DNA of 64,000 nucleotides, from contig CAVPOO010000013.1 in the NCBI GenBank assembly GCA_963707015.1, forward strand, positions 124,001 through 188,000, given 5' to 3'. The translations under genes were made by a program, and so were the position numbers. The notes beneath the pieces are model-generated. The model was not told where the DNA came from. It saw only the letters and a program-made list of their open reading frames with translations, and did not search any database. Positions 26,056 to 35,930 of the stretch are shown here, piece after piece (the first letter of the stretch is position 1; each line of letters begins with the position of its first letter). The DNA is from CAVPOO01 sp963707015 (GTDB taxonomy: Bacteria; Pseudomonadota; Gammaproteobacteria; Thiohalobacterales; Thiohalobacteraceae).

Positions 26056-26096
26056 CCTCCCGCTCTCTTGTGCCCGAGAGGGCGGGAGGCTTTTTT
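26056..26096 (+). terminator. Strong rho-independent terminator without an obvious gene
   Basis: CCTCCCGCTCTC pairs with GAGAGGGCGGGAGG (two-base bulge) and is followed by six T residues on the plus strand. No plus-strand gene ends here: the nearest upstream plus gene stops at 24623 and two minus genes lie between. It could end a non-coding RNA beginning somewhere in 25740-26000. Confidence 0.75.
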
Positions 26097-26259
26097 AAGT
26101 GAGCTGACAGAAAATATAAAAATGCGTGTACTCGTCAGCGCGGCATGGTGGCATCACTCTCAAGATGCCGTGTGCCTGTGCGCTCAGGGGCTGTCAAGGC
26201 CGCGATCGAGCAGGGCGACGCCGCGGGCTGGGCCATGTGCGCCCGGTAGACCGACTCTC

Positions 26260-26775
26260 CTAGGCGGCACTTTGCTCACAATGACTCAACATCAGCACAG
26301 GCGGTGCGGTGGAAAAGATGAATGGGCTGGCCTGATTCAAGGCACTGAGCCCCAGGATGTAGCGGGTTTCGCCGGGCAGTACCGCCGCCTCGATATCACG
26401 CAGCTGACAACCGTCGCCAATGGTGATTTCGGCAATCCGGTAGACCGGAATCATGCGACGCCGTCCATCCGCAAATTGTCCCGAAAGGTCTCTAACGTAC
26501 GTCGCCAGTCCTTTGTCCGCCAAAGTCTGCAGCGATGCCTCGTCAATGGCCAGATAGGATGAACCGGTATCGACCAGTAACTCGACGGCGCCAAGTCCTC
26601 CAATCGCTCCTTTGACATAATAGGTGCTCGCCGCTTTCTGATGCATCGGAATGGTCACATCAAACTCAGCTGCCGATAGTGGTAAGGGGAGAGCGAAACC
26701 GCCAATCAGCGCCGCGGGCGCCAGTCCCTGCGCTAACCGGTTAAACACTCCTCGACACCGGGCGGATCCACCCAT
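26260..26775 (-). CDS. Retropepsin-like aspartic protease, membrane-anchored or exported
   Basis: A 171-aa protein; ATG 26775 has GAGGA seven bases upstream. A hydrophobic N-terminal segment (APAALIGGFALPLPLSAA, about 19-36) is a signal peptide or anchor. The single-domain protease follows, with catalytic VDTGSS (Asp69), a flap region, and the C-terminal YILGLSALN that matches the ILG motif of clan AA. Such single-domain proteins act as dimers in the periplasm. The substrate is unknown. Confidence 0.85.
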   Translation of the reverse strand: MGGSARCRGVFNRLAQGLAPAALIGGFALPLPLSAAEFDVTIPMHQKAASTYYVKGAIGGLGAVELLVDTGSSYLAIDEASLQTLADKGLATYVRDLSGQFADGRRRMIPVYRIAEITIGDGCQLRDIEAAVLPGETRYILGLSALNQASPFIFSTAPPVLMLSHCEQSAA

Positions 26776-26934
26776 AGTTTGGTCCTCAAAAGGGTTCTGG
26801 TGCAATCGTTACGAGGACCCAAATGTAGATGAACATCCGTCCGATGGCGAGGGATTTTTTGGGTGTGATGACGGAGCCTCTTCACCAGCCGGCGCTTCGC
26901 TGCACCGCCAGCGGCTCGGCATGTGGATGATTTC

Positions 26935-27924
26935 TTACATAACGAGTACTGCAGCACCCTGAATCTTTCCGTCGCGTAATCGCGCCAGGGCTTCGTTCGC
27001 GCCCGCAAGCGGGAACGTTTCTACGTGGGTTTTCACCGGCGCACGCGAAATCAGATCAAAAAATTCAACGCCGTCGTCTCGGGTGAGGTTGGCAACTGAC
27101 CGTAGCACGCGCTCACCCCATAGCAGGTCGTAGGAAAACGACGGGATATCGCTCATGTGAATGCCGGCACAGACCACCACGCCGCCTTTGGTGAGCGCCT
27201 GCAATGCGGCGGGTACCAATGCGCCTACCGGTGCGAAGAGTATCGCGGCATCCAGCCGTTGCGGCGGTAAGCGATCGGAATCGCCGGCCCAAACTGCACC
27301 CAGCCGACGGGCAAAAGCCTGTGCATCATGGTCACCAGGTCGGGTAAAGGCATAGATTTCCTGCCCCTGCGAAACAGCAATCTGGGTCAGGATATGTGCA
27401 GCTGCACCGAAGCCATAGAGGCCCAGCCGCTGCGCTGCACCTGCCATTCGATAGGAACGGAAACCGATCAAACCGGCGCAGAGCAGGGGTGCGGCCTCGG
27501 CACTTGCATAGCGTCTGGGTATCGGGAAGCAGTACCGAGGATCGGCAAGTGTATACTCGGCATACCCGCCATCGATGGTGTACCCGGTAAACTCAGCGGT
27601 ATCGCAGAGGTTTTCCGCGTCTGCATCACAGAACCGGCACTTGCCGCAGGTGCGCCCCAGCCAGGGGACACCGACACGCTGGCCAATCTCGATATCGCCT
27701 GTGCCGGCGCCAGTATCCACAACCGTTCCCACTATCTCATGACCGGGGATCAGCGGCAGCTTGGGTTCTGTGAGTTCGCCGTCCACGATGTGAAGATCGG
27801 TACGGCAGACTCCACACGCCTCGATCTTGATCAGCACCTGGGCCACGTGTGGTTTGGGCCGAGAGATGTCTCTCAATATCAGCGGCGTGCCGGCCTTTTC
27901 GAGTATCATCGCCTTCATTGTCAT
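26935..27924 (-). CDS. Zinc-dependent alcohol dehydrogenase
   Basis: A medium-chain dehydrogenase/reductase of 329 aa that oxidises alcohols with NAD(P). GroES-like N-terminal domain with catalytic zinc ligands C40 and H62 (CGVCRTDLH, GHE) and the structural zinc lobe C93, C96, C99 and C107. A Rossmann region follows with YGFGAAAH near 170. The sequence is of the AdhP-like group acting on primary alcohols. It diverges from the membrane protein at 28008; no operon partner is seen. Confidence 0.92.
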   Translation of the reverse strand: MTMKAMILEKAGTPLILRDISRPKPHVAQVLIKIEACGVCRTDLHIVDGELTEPKLPLIPGHEIVGTVVDTGAGTGDIEIGQRVGVPWLGRTCGKCRFCDADAENLCDTAEFTGYTIDGGYAEYTLADPRYCFPIPRRYASAEAAPLLCAGLIGFRSYRMAGAAQRLGLYGFGAAAHILTQIAVSQGQEIYAFTRPGDHDAQAFARRLGAVWAGDSDRLPPQRLDAAILFAPVGALVPAALQALTKGGVVVCAGIHMSDIPSFSYDLLWGERVLRSVANLTRDDGVEFFDLISRAPVKTHVETFPLAGANEALARLRDGKIQGAAVLVM

Positions 27925-28007
27925 CTCCTGTCTGTCGACACTATTCAGCGTTCAGCAGCCCACTGGCGGAGGGCTGATCGGGGAACACCAGCTTATTCTG
28001 CCGTAAT

Positions 28008-28754
28008 ATGAGCGAGAACACGGGAACAGAGAACATCGTTATGCAGACAAACAAGGTGTCGGCCGACGAGGGCTGGGTCTGGTATGCAAGTGGCTGGAAG
28101 TTCTTCGTTCGGGACCCGGGTGTTCAGATCGTCTACCTGCTGATCATTCTGCTGATCTCCATTGGACTGGCGCTGGTTCCGCTAATCGGGGGTCTGGTGC
28201 TCATGTTGATCACCCCGGTCCTTGCAGGTGGGTGGTTTCACGCGCTTCATGAACTGGATTCCGGGCATGATATCGGTCTCGGAACACTGTTCGAGGGATT
28301 CAGGAACCGCGCCTGGACAGGACCGCTGGTCGTGCTCGGTGCGCTGATACTGGCCGCGGAGCTCTTGATCGGGATTGTCGGCATTACAACGATGGGCGGT
28401 ACGGTACTGGGCTACATGGGCACGATGCAGGCCGGGGAGATGCCCCCCTCACCGGGGTTAGGGGTGCTTATTGGTCTGTTCATCATCCTGCTCTTAAGCG
28501 CCCTGTTCTTTATGGCGCTCTTCTATGCTGTGCCGCTCATCCAGTTTCAGGGCGCTGCACCGCTTGCTGCAATGCAGAGCAGCTTTTCCGCTTCCCTGCA
28601 GAATATCGGTGCGCTGACCGTCTTCGGGCTTGTCTATCTGGTACTGGCGTTCTTCGCGGCGATTCCCTTTGCACTCGGGTTTCTCGTGCTGGTGCCGGTC
28701 TCGGTTGCCGCGGCCTACAGCAGCTATAAATCAGTTTACGGTGTCGTTCCCTGA
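28008..28754 (+). CDS. BPSS1780-type integral membrane protein
   Basis: A 248-aa polytopic inner-membrane protein with about six hydrophobic segments and a conserved cytoplasmic start (GWVWYASGWKFFVRDPGVQ). LVLMLITPVLAGGWFHALHEL and VPLIQFQGAAPLAAMQSSFSA-type loops fit the BPSS1780 family of unknown function. Two starts are possible (28008 and 28041). Its stop codon is directly followed by the end of the converging fpr gene. Confidence 0.8.
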   Translation: MSENTGTENIVMQTNKVSADEGWVWYASGWKFFVRDPGVQIVYLLIILLISIGLALVPLIGGLVLMLITPVLAGGWFHALHELDSGHDIGLGTLFEGFRNRAWTGPLVVLGALILAAELLIGIVGITTMGGTVLGYMGTMQAGEMPPSPGLGVLIGLFIILLLSALFFMALFYAVPLIQFQGAAPLAAMQSSFSASLQNIGALTVFGLVYLVLAFFAAIPFALGFLVLVPVSVAAAYSSYKSVYGVVP

Positions 28755-29498
28755 TCAGTGGTATTTCTCCGTGGTCACATGGCCCGGTTCCCGGCGCCGG
28801 TGACGTTTCATGCCACGCTCGGCGAGGAGTTCGCTCACCGCTGTAATCATTCCCGAATTACCGCACAGCATGACGTGCGAGTGTTCCGGGGTGAGGGGCA
28901 GTCCTGCGCGATCCTCAAGTTCACGACTTTCAATAGCGGCCTGAATGCGTTTCTGGATTGCGCCCTTGAGAGGTTCGCGGGTGACGAAGGGGATAAATTC
29001 GAGCTGGTCCGCATGGTCGGACATAAGCTCGGAGATCGTATCGCGATAAGCCATCTCCGCAACCCTGCGTACCGAGTAGGCCAGTACGATCTTTTCGAAG
29101 CGCTGCCAGGGAGCCTCGGTCTTGAGAATGGAAAGAAAAGGACCGATGGCGGTGCCGGTTGCCAGCATCCACAGGTGTAGCGAAGCCGGAATTTCATCCA
29201 GGACCAGAAATCCACTGGCTGTTTCGTTGACCCACAGTGGGTCGCCGCGTCCCAGCCCGGCCAGACGGGGTGACAGGGGCCCCCCAGGGACGATATTAAA
29301 GAATATTTCAAGAGGCCGTTCCTCCGGTGAATTCACCAGGGAGTAGGGACGGCCTATGCGTTCCCCCTCGATATCGAGTCCGATCCGAACGAACTGCCCG
29401 GCCTTGAAACCCGCGATATCAGCGTCAAATCGGAGCGAAAGGAGATCCTCAGTCCAGTAATGGATCTCTGTCACTTTGCCTTTCCGCCACTCTGCCAT
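28755..29498 (-). CDS. fpr: Ferredoxin-NADP reductase
   Basis: Flavoenzyme of 247 aa that exchanges electrons between NADPH and ferredoxin or flavodoxin. FAD-binding barrel with RPYSLVNSP and the GPLSPRLAGL segment; NADP-binding domain with LATGTAIGPFLSIL, VLAYSVR and MLCGNSGM. Length and motifs match the bacterial subclass I enzyme of E. coli. The terminal ..HVTTEKYH is the usual C-terminal aromatic tail region. No ferredoxin gene adjoins. Confidence 0.93.
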   Translation of the reverse strand: MAEWRKGKVTEIHYWTEDLLSLRFDADIAGFKAGQFVRIGLDIEGERIGRPYSLVNSPEERPLEIFFNIVPGGPLSPRLAGLGRGDPLWVNETASGFLVLDEIPASLHLWMLATGTAIGPFLSILKTEAPWQRFEKIVLAYSVRRVAEMAYRDTISELMSDHADQLEFIPFVTREPLKGAIQKRIQAAIESRELEDRAGLPLTPEHSHVMLCGNSGMITAVSELLAERGMKRHRRREPGHVTTEKYH

Positions 29499-29625
29499 GG
29501 TGTTTTTCCTGTCGCTATCTGTATTTCACAAGGGGCTGCGTGAGAAGCCAGCGTCTGCGGCGCAGTGCCTGAGTTATAACACGAAATCTCGAGTGCGTTC
29601 CCGAAGCGCCGCGGCAGATACGTGC

Positions 29626-32055
29626 CTATTCCGGCACCAGTCGCAACGTGGCGATGACCTTGTCAGCGGGTATCCCGCCCCACGACCAGCTGTGCATGCG
29701 GCCGTTCAGCCAGTCATCCAGCTGATCGGTCCGAAACTGCGAGAAGCGATGACCCGACTGACCAAGGGGTTGCGCGCCGCGCGTCTGTCGCCAGTCACCC
29801 GGTGTATAGACAACCCGATAAGTCGGGATGAACAGCGGGGTTTCGGGCGCGTTGATCTCGGTTTTCACGGCGTCCACCGTGTGATTATCACCACCGACGG
29901 CGACCGGGCCGACACGGAAAAGCTCGCCCAGAAGCGGTATGCTGTGAAAGGCATGCGGAAACGTCAGCCTTCGCAAGCGACCGAGTTGCGCAGACGAAAG
30001 CTCGCCCTGCTGTGTCTGCAGGTTCCTCGCAGCCCGACGGAGCGCCCGTGCCCATATATCTGCGGGGGTTTCTTTCCCTGGCGTACGCACGTCATCCCAG
30101 AACGAGGACTCGCCCGTGCGCACAGTTTCCTGCAACGCGCCATAGGCAAAGAGGTTTACGGCCATGAATCCCTGCAGGTCATCGCCAAGTTCATCCGCGT
30201 AGATGGCGTCGAAAAGTTCCCGGCGCAGCAGTACGAACAGGGCCGCGAAATTGCTGTCGGGTTCGAAGCTGCCGTTCCAGTTCCGCAGCATGTCATTTGC
30301 GACCTTCCAGGCCTGCGGGTCGGTCGTGCGCAAGTGGGGTTCCAGTTTGTGCAGTGCGTCCAGCCAGGGTATTGCCTCCAGTCCCTTTTTGTCGAGCTGT
30401 ATGGCTTGCATGTCGGCGACCGTGAGTTGCGCTTTGTCATCCAGCAATTGCTCGATGCGCCGGGCGCGATAGGGTGGCATCCAGGAGCGCGTGACATGCA
30501 CCGGATAATCGATGGGAATGGTCCGGTTGTTGGCGCTGACGATCATGCCGGCTGGTGGATTGAGCGTTCCTGGATTGTCTCCCGGCGGTACATAACCATC
30601 CCAGCCATATTCACCGTTCCAACCGGGCGCCGGAAAGGTGCCGAGTCCCTTGCGCCGGACAGGTAGGGCGCCGCTCATCTGCCAGGCAATGGAGCCATCG
30701 CGGTGGACGATCAGGATATTCTGTGAGGCATGGCTGATCAGCGCAATGGCGGCACGCGCCCCGGCAATGGTGGTGGCGATGTTCAGCCGGTATATGCCGT
30801 CAAACGCGCGGTCTGGCAGTTCGATCGTCCAGCGCAGAGTGATCAATTCACGACTTGCCAGTTCAACGAAGTCCAGCGGGATGGGGCGGGTTTCAGCCAG
30901 AACATCGTTGAGAATAACGCCATGACCCGTCTCGCGGACCTGCATCCGGTGGGGTTCCGGCCAGTCCTTCACGGCTATTTCTTCGGTTCGCAGGGCAATT
31001 GCTTCCGGAGGTGCATTCGCCCGTTCGACACTGTCCCCCGCAGCGGTGAGTCGCTCCACGAAGATGTCCTGGGTATCTGCCATACTGGTATTCATGCCCC
31101 AGGCGAGGTCGCCGTTGTGACCAATTACTACCAGCGGCAGGCCCGGCAGGCAGATGCCGGCGACGTGATAGCCCGGTGCCTCCATTTCCAGTTCATACCA
31201 GAGGCCCGGCATCGACGGCATCAGGTGCGGATCATTGGCGAGCAACGGCTGTCCGTCGGCCGTGTGTGTGCCGGCCACCGCCCAGGTGTTGCTGGCGGGC
31301 CCCGGTCGCGGCAGGCCCAACTGTTTCGCCAGTCTCAGGTAGGGAAGAAACGGCTCGATTGGCGCAGTGGCATAGTCGGGCAGGTCGCGCGCATAGGCCG
31401 GTGCCGGAATATTTTCATCGCTTGGAAAGAGTTCCAGCGCCCGTGCCTTGCCCAATCGACGGGCAAGCCGCAGGTAGACGAGCTCTTCCTTGGCATTGAA
31501 CGACAGCAGGAAGGCCATGTATTCGGCGACAGACAGTGAGTCCGCGGGTCTCCACACAGCGGGCTCGACGCCGACGATGCGGTATTCAAGCGGCAGTCGG
31601 CCTGCATAACGTTCACGCCACCGGTTCACCCCGCGCGCATAGGCCTCGAGGTAGCGCCGGCCCTCATCGCTCAGTGCCTCAAGGTCGCGTTCGGCGGCCC
31701 TGTGGAGACCGAGTGTACGAAACAGCCGATCAACTGCGAGTACCTCTTCGCCGAGCATTTCCGAGAGTTCTCCGCGCGCAATCCGGCGGATCAGATCCAT
31801 CTGCCACATGCGCTCCGAGGCCACCAGATAGCCTTGCGCAAAGAAAAGGTCCTCGCGTGACGCGGCGCGGATGTAAGGGATCGCGTGTGGACCGAAGCTG
31901 ACAGTAACCGGTGCCGCCAGGTCGGGCACCGCAACCATTCCGCTGTAGAGGGGTTCCGCCTGCCGGGCGAGCCAATAGACGGCGCCGCCCGCGCCGGTAA
32001 GCAGCAGCACCGGTAGCAGCAGAATCCACACCCACCATCGCCTGGGTGAAGCCAT
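29626..32055 (-). CDS. Penicillin acylase-family (Ntn hydrolase) enzyme
   Basis: An exported Ntn amidohydrolase of 809 aa. ATG 32055 is chosen; an upstream GTG at 32070 adds five residues. It has an N-terminal membrane segment (WWVWILLLPVLLLTGAGGAVYW), alpha subunit, spacer, and the nucleophile Ser255 in GPASNTWAV that would become the beta-subunit N-terminus after self-cleavage. Downstream, NDPHL and GHNGDLAWGMN are family motifs. Members hydrolyse beta-lactams or acyl-homoserine lactones; the substrate here is unknown. Confidence 0.9.
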   Translation of the reverse strand: MASPRRWWVWILLLPVLLLTGAGGAVYWLARQAEPLYSGMVAVPDLAAPVTVSFGPHAIPYIRAASREDLFFAQGYLVASERMWQMDLIRRIARGELSEMLGEEVLAVDRLFRTLGLHRAAERDLEALSDEGRRYLEAYARGVNRWRERYAGRLPLEYRIVGVEPAVWRPADSLSVAEYMAFLLSFNAKEELVYLRLARRLGKARALELFPSDENIPAPAYARDLPDYATAPIEPFLPYLRLAKQLGLPRPGPASNTWAVAGTHTADGQPLLANDPHLMPSMPGLWYELEMEAPGYHVAGICLPGLPLVVIGHNGDLAWGMNTSMADTQDIFVERLTAAGDSVERANAPPEAIALRTEEIAVKDWPEPHRMQVRETGHGVILNDVLAETRPIPLDFVELASRELITLRWTIELPDRAFDGIYRLNIATTIAGARAAIALISHASQNILIVHRDGSIAWQMSGALPVRRKGLGTFPAPGWNGEYGWDGYVPPGDNPGTLNPPAGMIVSANNRTIPIDYPVHVTRSWMPPYRARRIEQLLDDKAQLTVADMQAIQLDKKGLEAIPWLDALHKLEPHLRTTDPQAWKVANDMLRNWNGSFEPDSNFAALFVLLRRELFDAIYADELGDDLQGFMAVNLFAYGALQETVRTGESSFWDDVRTPGKETPADIWARALRRAARNLQTQQGELSSAQLGRLRRLTFPHAFHSIPLLGELFRVGPVAVGGDNHTVDAVKTEINAPETPLFIPTYRVVYTPGDWRQTRGAQPLGQSGHRFSQFRTDQLDDWLNGRMHSWSWGGIPADKVIATLRLVPE

Positions 32056-32310
32056 GGTCACTGATTGCACTCACAGCTATGGGTTACTAAACAAACAGTG
32101 TTACTATCCAGCAGCTTAAGTCATAGCTGCACCCTGCAACATGGGCGCTCACCGGCGGTTCGCACGCGGCCTGTGGGGTTGTGCTGGGCTTGCTCGGCCA
32201 CACTGCCTATACTTGTCCACCACCTCCACTAAGCAACCAGTGTCGGGTCAGCGGCCATTCTGTCAGCTTTTCGGGCCAGATGTTAATCACTTTGTTAAGG
32301 AACCGATGCA

Positions 32311-33072
32311 ATGAGGACCGGCACAAGACCAGCTATCACCGCTATCCTGTTCTGTCTCGTGATCGCCAGCCAGGGACTCCGGGCGGGCTGGGACGACTGG
32401 GTCAAGAAGATCGAAGAATCCGTCCCCGGCAGCACACCCGCGAAGACAGGTTTGTCCGGTCTGTCCGAGACGGAGATCGCCACGGGATTGAAGGAGGCAT
32501 TGAATGTTGGTGTCGAGCGCGCCGTCAGTCTGCTGGGGCAGGATGGTGGATTTCTCAATGATGCGGCGGTGAGGATCCCCATGCCGGACAGCTTGCAGTC
32601 AGTGGAACGGGGACTGCGAGCCGTCGGACAGGATACGCTTGCAGACGAGTTCGTCGGTACGATGAACCACGCGGCGGAGCGGGCGGTTCCGGAGACGACG
32701 GCGATCTTGGCCGAAACGATTCAGACGATGACGCTGACTGATGCCAGGGCGATTCTGGAGGGGCCCGACAATGCCGCGACCGAGTATTTTCGCGAGAAGA
32801 ACCAGGAACGGCTCACCGCCGCCATTCTGCCCATAGTCCGGGAGGCAACGGAGCAGACCGGAGTTACCTCGGCCTACAAACAAATGGTTGGCGGCATGGG
32901 ATTCCTCAGCCAGTTCAGCGGTGAGAGCAGCCTCGACCTGGATACCTATGTCACCCAGAAAACCCTCGATGGATTGTTTGTGAAGCTGGCGGACCAGGAG
33001 CGGCTCATTCGTGAGGACCCGCTTGCCCGCAGCACTGATCTGCTCAAGAAGGTTTTTGGCGGCACGCGCTAA
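32311..33072 (+). CDS. DUF4197 family exported protein
   Basis: A 253-aa protein with a signal peptide (AITAILFCLVIASQGLRA) and an all-helical DUF4197 body recognised by GLSETEIATGLKEALNVGVERAV (as separate short blocks), IPMPDSLQSVERGLRAVG and TEYFREKNQERL. The function is unknown; members are periplasmic or lipoprotein-like. It sits 38 bases before a DUF937 gene and they probably share a transcript. Confidence 0.88.
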   Translation: MRTGTRPAITAILFCLVIASQGLRAGWDDWVKKIEESVPGSTPAKTGLSGLSETEIATGLKEALNVGVERAVSLLGQDGGFLNDAAVRIPMPDSLQSVERGLRAVGQDTLADEFVGTMNHAAERAVPETTAILAETIQTMTLTDARAILEGPDNAATEYFREKNQERLTAAILPIVREATEQTGVTSAYKQMVGGMGFLSQFSGESSLDLDTYVTQKTLDGLFVKLADQERLIREDPLARSTDLLKKVFGGTR

Positions 33073-33110
33073 CGCAGAATAAAACGGCTGATGAACAGGA
33101 GAGACACGCC

Positions 33111-33662
33111 ATGAGTCTGCTCGATGAATTGTTGAATAGTCAGAACGCGAATGTCCTCAAGCAGCTTGCAGGGACCTTCGGTGTCGCGGAAGGAGACGCG
33201 CGTACCGCCGTGGGCAGTCTGCTGCCAGCGCTGTCACGCGGTATCAGTCACGAGATTTCCAATCCGAGTCGTGTCAGTGACCTGATGGGGGCATTGCGTC
33301 GCGGTAATCACCAACGGTATCTGGACCAGCCGGAGGCGCTGGGTCGCGAGGAGGCGATCGAGGATGGCAACGCGATCCTGGGCCATCTGCTGGGCAGCAA
33401 GGATGTCAGCCGGCGTGTCGCCAGTCACGCTGCCGATCAAACCGGCCTGGACGCCGGTATTCTAAAGAAGATGCTGCCAATGATTGCCGCACTCGCCATG
33501 GGTGCGCTGAGCAAACAGGCTGCCAGCCGGGGTATGTCGAACGCGTCGCCAGGCGGCCAGGACCAGGCGGGTATGCTTGGCCAGCTGGTGTCTTTTCTGG
33601 ACGCTGATAAAGACGGTTCGGTAATGGATGATCTGCTCGGCATGGCCGGCAAATTTTTCTGA
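33111..33662 (+). CDS. DUF937 domain protein
   Basis: A 183-aa soluble protein with a DUF937 domain, seen in SLLDELLNSQN, AVGSLLPALSRG and GNAILGHLLGSKDVSRRV followed by LKKMLPMIAALAMGALSKQ. The C-terminus has a DADKDGSVMDDLLG stretch that resembles a calcium-binding loop. The family's function is unknown. AGGAG-like sequence lies about nine bases before the ATG. Confidence 0.88.
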   Translation: MSLLDELLNSQNANVLKQLAGTFGVAEGDARTAVGSLLPALSRGISHEISNPSRVSDLMGALRRGNHQRYLDQPEALGREEAIEDGNAILGHLLGSKDVSRRVASHAADQTGLDAGILKKMLPMIAALAMGALSKQAASRGMSNASPGGQDQAGMLGQLVSFLDADKDGSVMDDLLGMAGKFF

Positions 33663-33820
33663 CCACGGAGTGGGCAGCGCTTGCCGTCATGCATCAGAGG
33701 ACGACCTCGGCGTGCGCCGATCCGCGGGAAAGGCAGGCGTCACACGACGGCTGACTGCGCCACGAGCCTGCCCGGCCTCCATATCGAGCAGCCCCTATCT
33801 GGCCGGGGTATGCAGGACAT

Positions 33821-35677
33821 TCAGGGACTGCGGTTCGTGCCCGCGGCAGGCTCATTGTCGCCGTCTTCGGCGGCTTCCAGCCCGGGTTCCTTTCCGATCA
33901 GCGAGATCACCGTCCAGCCTGATGCCAGTTTGACGTCGGTTTCCGCAGTGAACAGCAGCAGGCGCCCGGCCGGATTGAGCGCAAACAAGGGGATCGAGCG
34001 ACCGAAGTACTTCCGGTAGTAGTCATCGGAGGTGAAGTTCTCGGTAAGCGCGGTGGCCCGGATATCGGCGCCAGCGCTGAGCAGGCTGGTCAGCGTCTCG
34101 TAGTCCACATCCCTGCCGAAGGCGACGTGTCCGATTTTCGGGGTCCCATTGCGGGCAGTGGCACTACCCTTGCTTTCGCTGGTGGGTAGCAGTGTGTAGA
34201 TATTGGCGGCACCAAACTCACTGCGATAGCGCAGCGCGGCCAGGGTGTTCAGTTCCCGCTGGGGAGACAGTGCCAGCATGCGGCCAAGTCCCACCAGATC
34301 GAGATGGCGGTCGGCATGCTCGGAGACCGGCTGGCCATAGTATGCCTTCAAACCCTCCATCCGGGCCGCGCGGACGTAGTCCCAGTTGGGGTCGGTGAGC
34401 AAGGTATTAAAGCCCTGCTTGTCCAACACCTGTGCAATTGATCGCGCTAATCGATTGGCGCCGATAATCAGAAAGCCGCGTGGCTCGGGTTCTCCCACAC
34501 CCAGTAGCACGGCGAGGGCCCGGGCGCTTGCGCTCTGCAAGACGACAGTTCCGATGATTACGATGAAGGTAAGTGGGACCAGCAGGTGTGCCTGAGCATA
34601 ACCCTGTTCCTCGAGGCGCAAGGCAAACAATGCGGCAACCGCCGCGGCGACAATGCCACGGGGCGCGATCCAGGACAGCAGCGCACGTTCGCGCCATGAC
34701 AGGGGCGAGTCCCAGGTGGCGCTGAGGACCTTGAGAGGCCGGGCGATGAACTGGATGCCCAGGAATATCCACACCGCCCCCCAGCCAAGTTCATGGACCT
34801 GGCCGATGTCAATCCGGGCGGCCAGGATGATAAACAGGCCGGAGATCAGCAAGATGCTCAGGCTCTCTTTGAAATCGAGAATATCCTCTATCGGAACCTT
34901 CGGCATGTTGGCCAGCCACACCCCCATCACCGACACGGCCAGCAGCCCGGATTCGGGCTGAATTGCATCAGCCGCCGCGTAGGCCGCGAAAACCAGTGTC
35001 AGCGCCGCGACATTATGCAGATATTCCGGTAACCAGTGGCGGCGCAAGCTGACGCCGAAAAAATAGCCGCTCCCGATGCCAATGGCGGTTCCTGCCGCCA
35101 GGGTCTGGCCGAATGTCAGGAGCGTGTGGAACAATCCCGAGGCGTTGCTGCCCGAGATAATGAACTCGAATACCAGAACGGCCAGCAAGGCGCCAATGGG
35201 ATCAATCACGATTCCCTCCCAGCGCAAGATGCTCGCCAGCTTCGCCGTGGGCCGTACCGTGCGCAGCATGGGAATGATCACCGTGGGACCGGTGACCACC
35301 GCGACGGCGCCGAAGAGCAGCGATAATCCCCAGGGAAATTCCAGCGCCCAGTGCGTAATCACCGTGGTCACGACCCAGGTAACCAGAAGGCCGGACGTGA
35401 CGAGACGACGGACAACACGTTCCAGTCCACGGATTTCAGTAAATTTCAGGGTGAGGCTGCCCTCGAACAGGATCACTGCGACAGACAGTGAGACGATCGG
35501 AAACAGCAGACCGCCGAACAAGGTTTCAGGATTCAGCCAGCCGGAAACCGGTCCGGCGACAATGCCGGCGAGGAGCAGAAACAGGATCGCCGGCAATTTG
35601 ACGCGCCATGCCAGCCACTGGCAGACAAGCGCAGTCAGTCCAATGCCCGCCAGGGTGATCACGATAGTTTCATTCAT
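33821..35677 (-). CDS. CPA1-type sodium/proton antiporter with C-terminal RCK/TrkA-N-like domain
   Basis: A 618-aa inner-membrane cation/proton antiporter. About 12 membrane spans (residues 1-390) carry the family motifs FEGSLTL, VVTGPT and IDPIGALLAV with the transport aspartate. The cytoplasmic tail has a Rossmann nucleotide-binding fold (FLIIGANRLARSIAQVL) and a further regulatory region to the end, as in ligand-gated antiporters. Likely role is Na+/H+ or K+/H+ exchange and pH homeostasis. Monocistronic. Confidence 0.9.
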   Translation of the reverse strand: MNETIVITLAGIGLTALVCQWLAWRVKLPAILFLLLAGIVAGPVSGWLNPETLFGGLLFPIVSLSVAVILFEGSLTLKFTEIRGLERVVRRLVTSGLLVTWVVTTVITHWALEFPWGLSLLFGAVAVVTGPTVIIPMLRTVRPTAKLASILRWEGIVIDPIGALLAVLVFEFIISGSNASGLFHTLLTFGQTLAAGTAIGIGSGYFFGVSLRRHWLPEYLHNVAALTLVFAAYAAADAIQPESGLLAVSVMGVWLANMPKVPIEDILDFKESLSILLISGLFIILAARIDIGQVHELGWGAVWIFLGIQFIARPLKVLSATWDSPLSWRERALLSWIAPRGIVAAAVAALFALRLEEQGYAQAHLLVPLTFIVIIGTVVLQSASARALAVLLGVGEPEPRGFLIIGANRLARSIAQVLDKQGFNTLLTDPNWDYVRAARMEGLKAYYGQPVSEHADRHLDLVGLGRMLALSPQRELNTLAALRYRSEFGAANIYTLLPTSESKGSATARNGTPKIGHVAFGRDVDYETLTSLLSAGADIRATALTENFTSDDYYRKYFGRSIPLFALNPAGRLLLFTAETDVKLASGWTVISLIGKEPGLEAAEDGDNEPAAGTNRSP

Positions 35678-35841
35678 GGCGTACAGGGAACACTGTCCGG
35701 GAGGCCGTCGTCAACCGGCAGGCCAGATGTGTTTCAACTCGGATTCGCCTAACACGGGTTGAGCCTTACAGGTTGGTGACCTGCCGGCTTTGTGGTCCGT
35801 TGCTCCAAGTGTCCTCCCGCCGGGGCGCCCAGTGCCCGCGG

Positions 35842-35876
35842 AAAAAAACGGCGACCCGATAATGCGAGTCGCCGTT
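35842..35876 (-). terminator. Rho-independent terminator of HMA-like gene
   Basis: On the minus strand ACGGCGAC pairs with GTCGCCG and is followed by seven T residues, about 55 bases after the stop of the small gene at 35931-36158. Confidence 0.85.
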
Positions 35877-35930
35877 GAGACCTCCTGGAGGGAGGTGTCG
35901 TGTTATGGTGAAGTCAGGCGATCGATGTGG

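Noticed and set aside
29476..30666. 396-codon plus-strand frame over the penicillin-acylase gene
   Set aside because: Antisense shadow; the minus-strand gene has the Ntn nucleophile motif.
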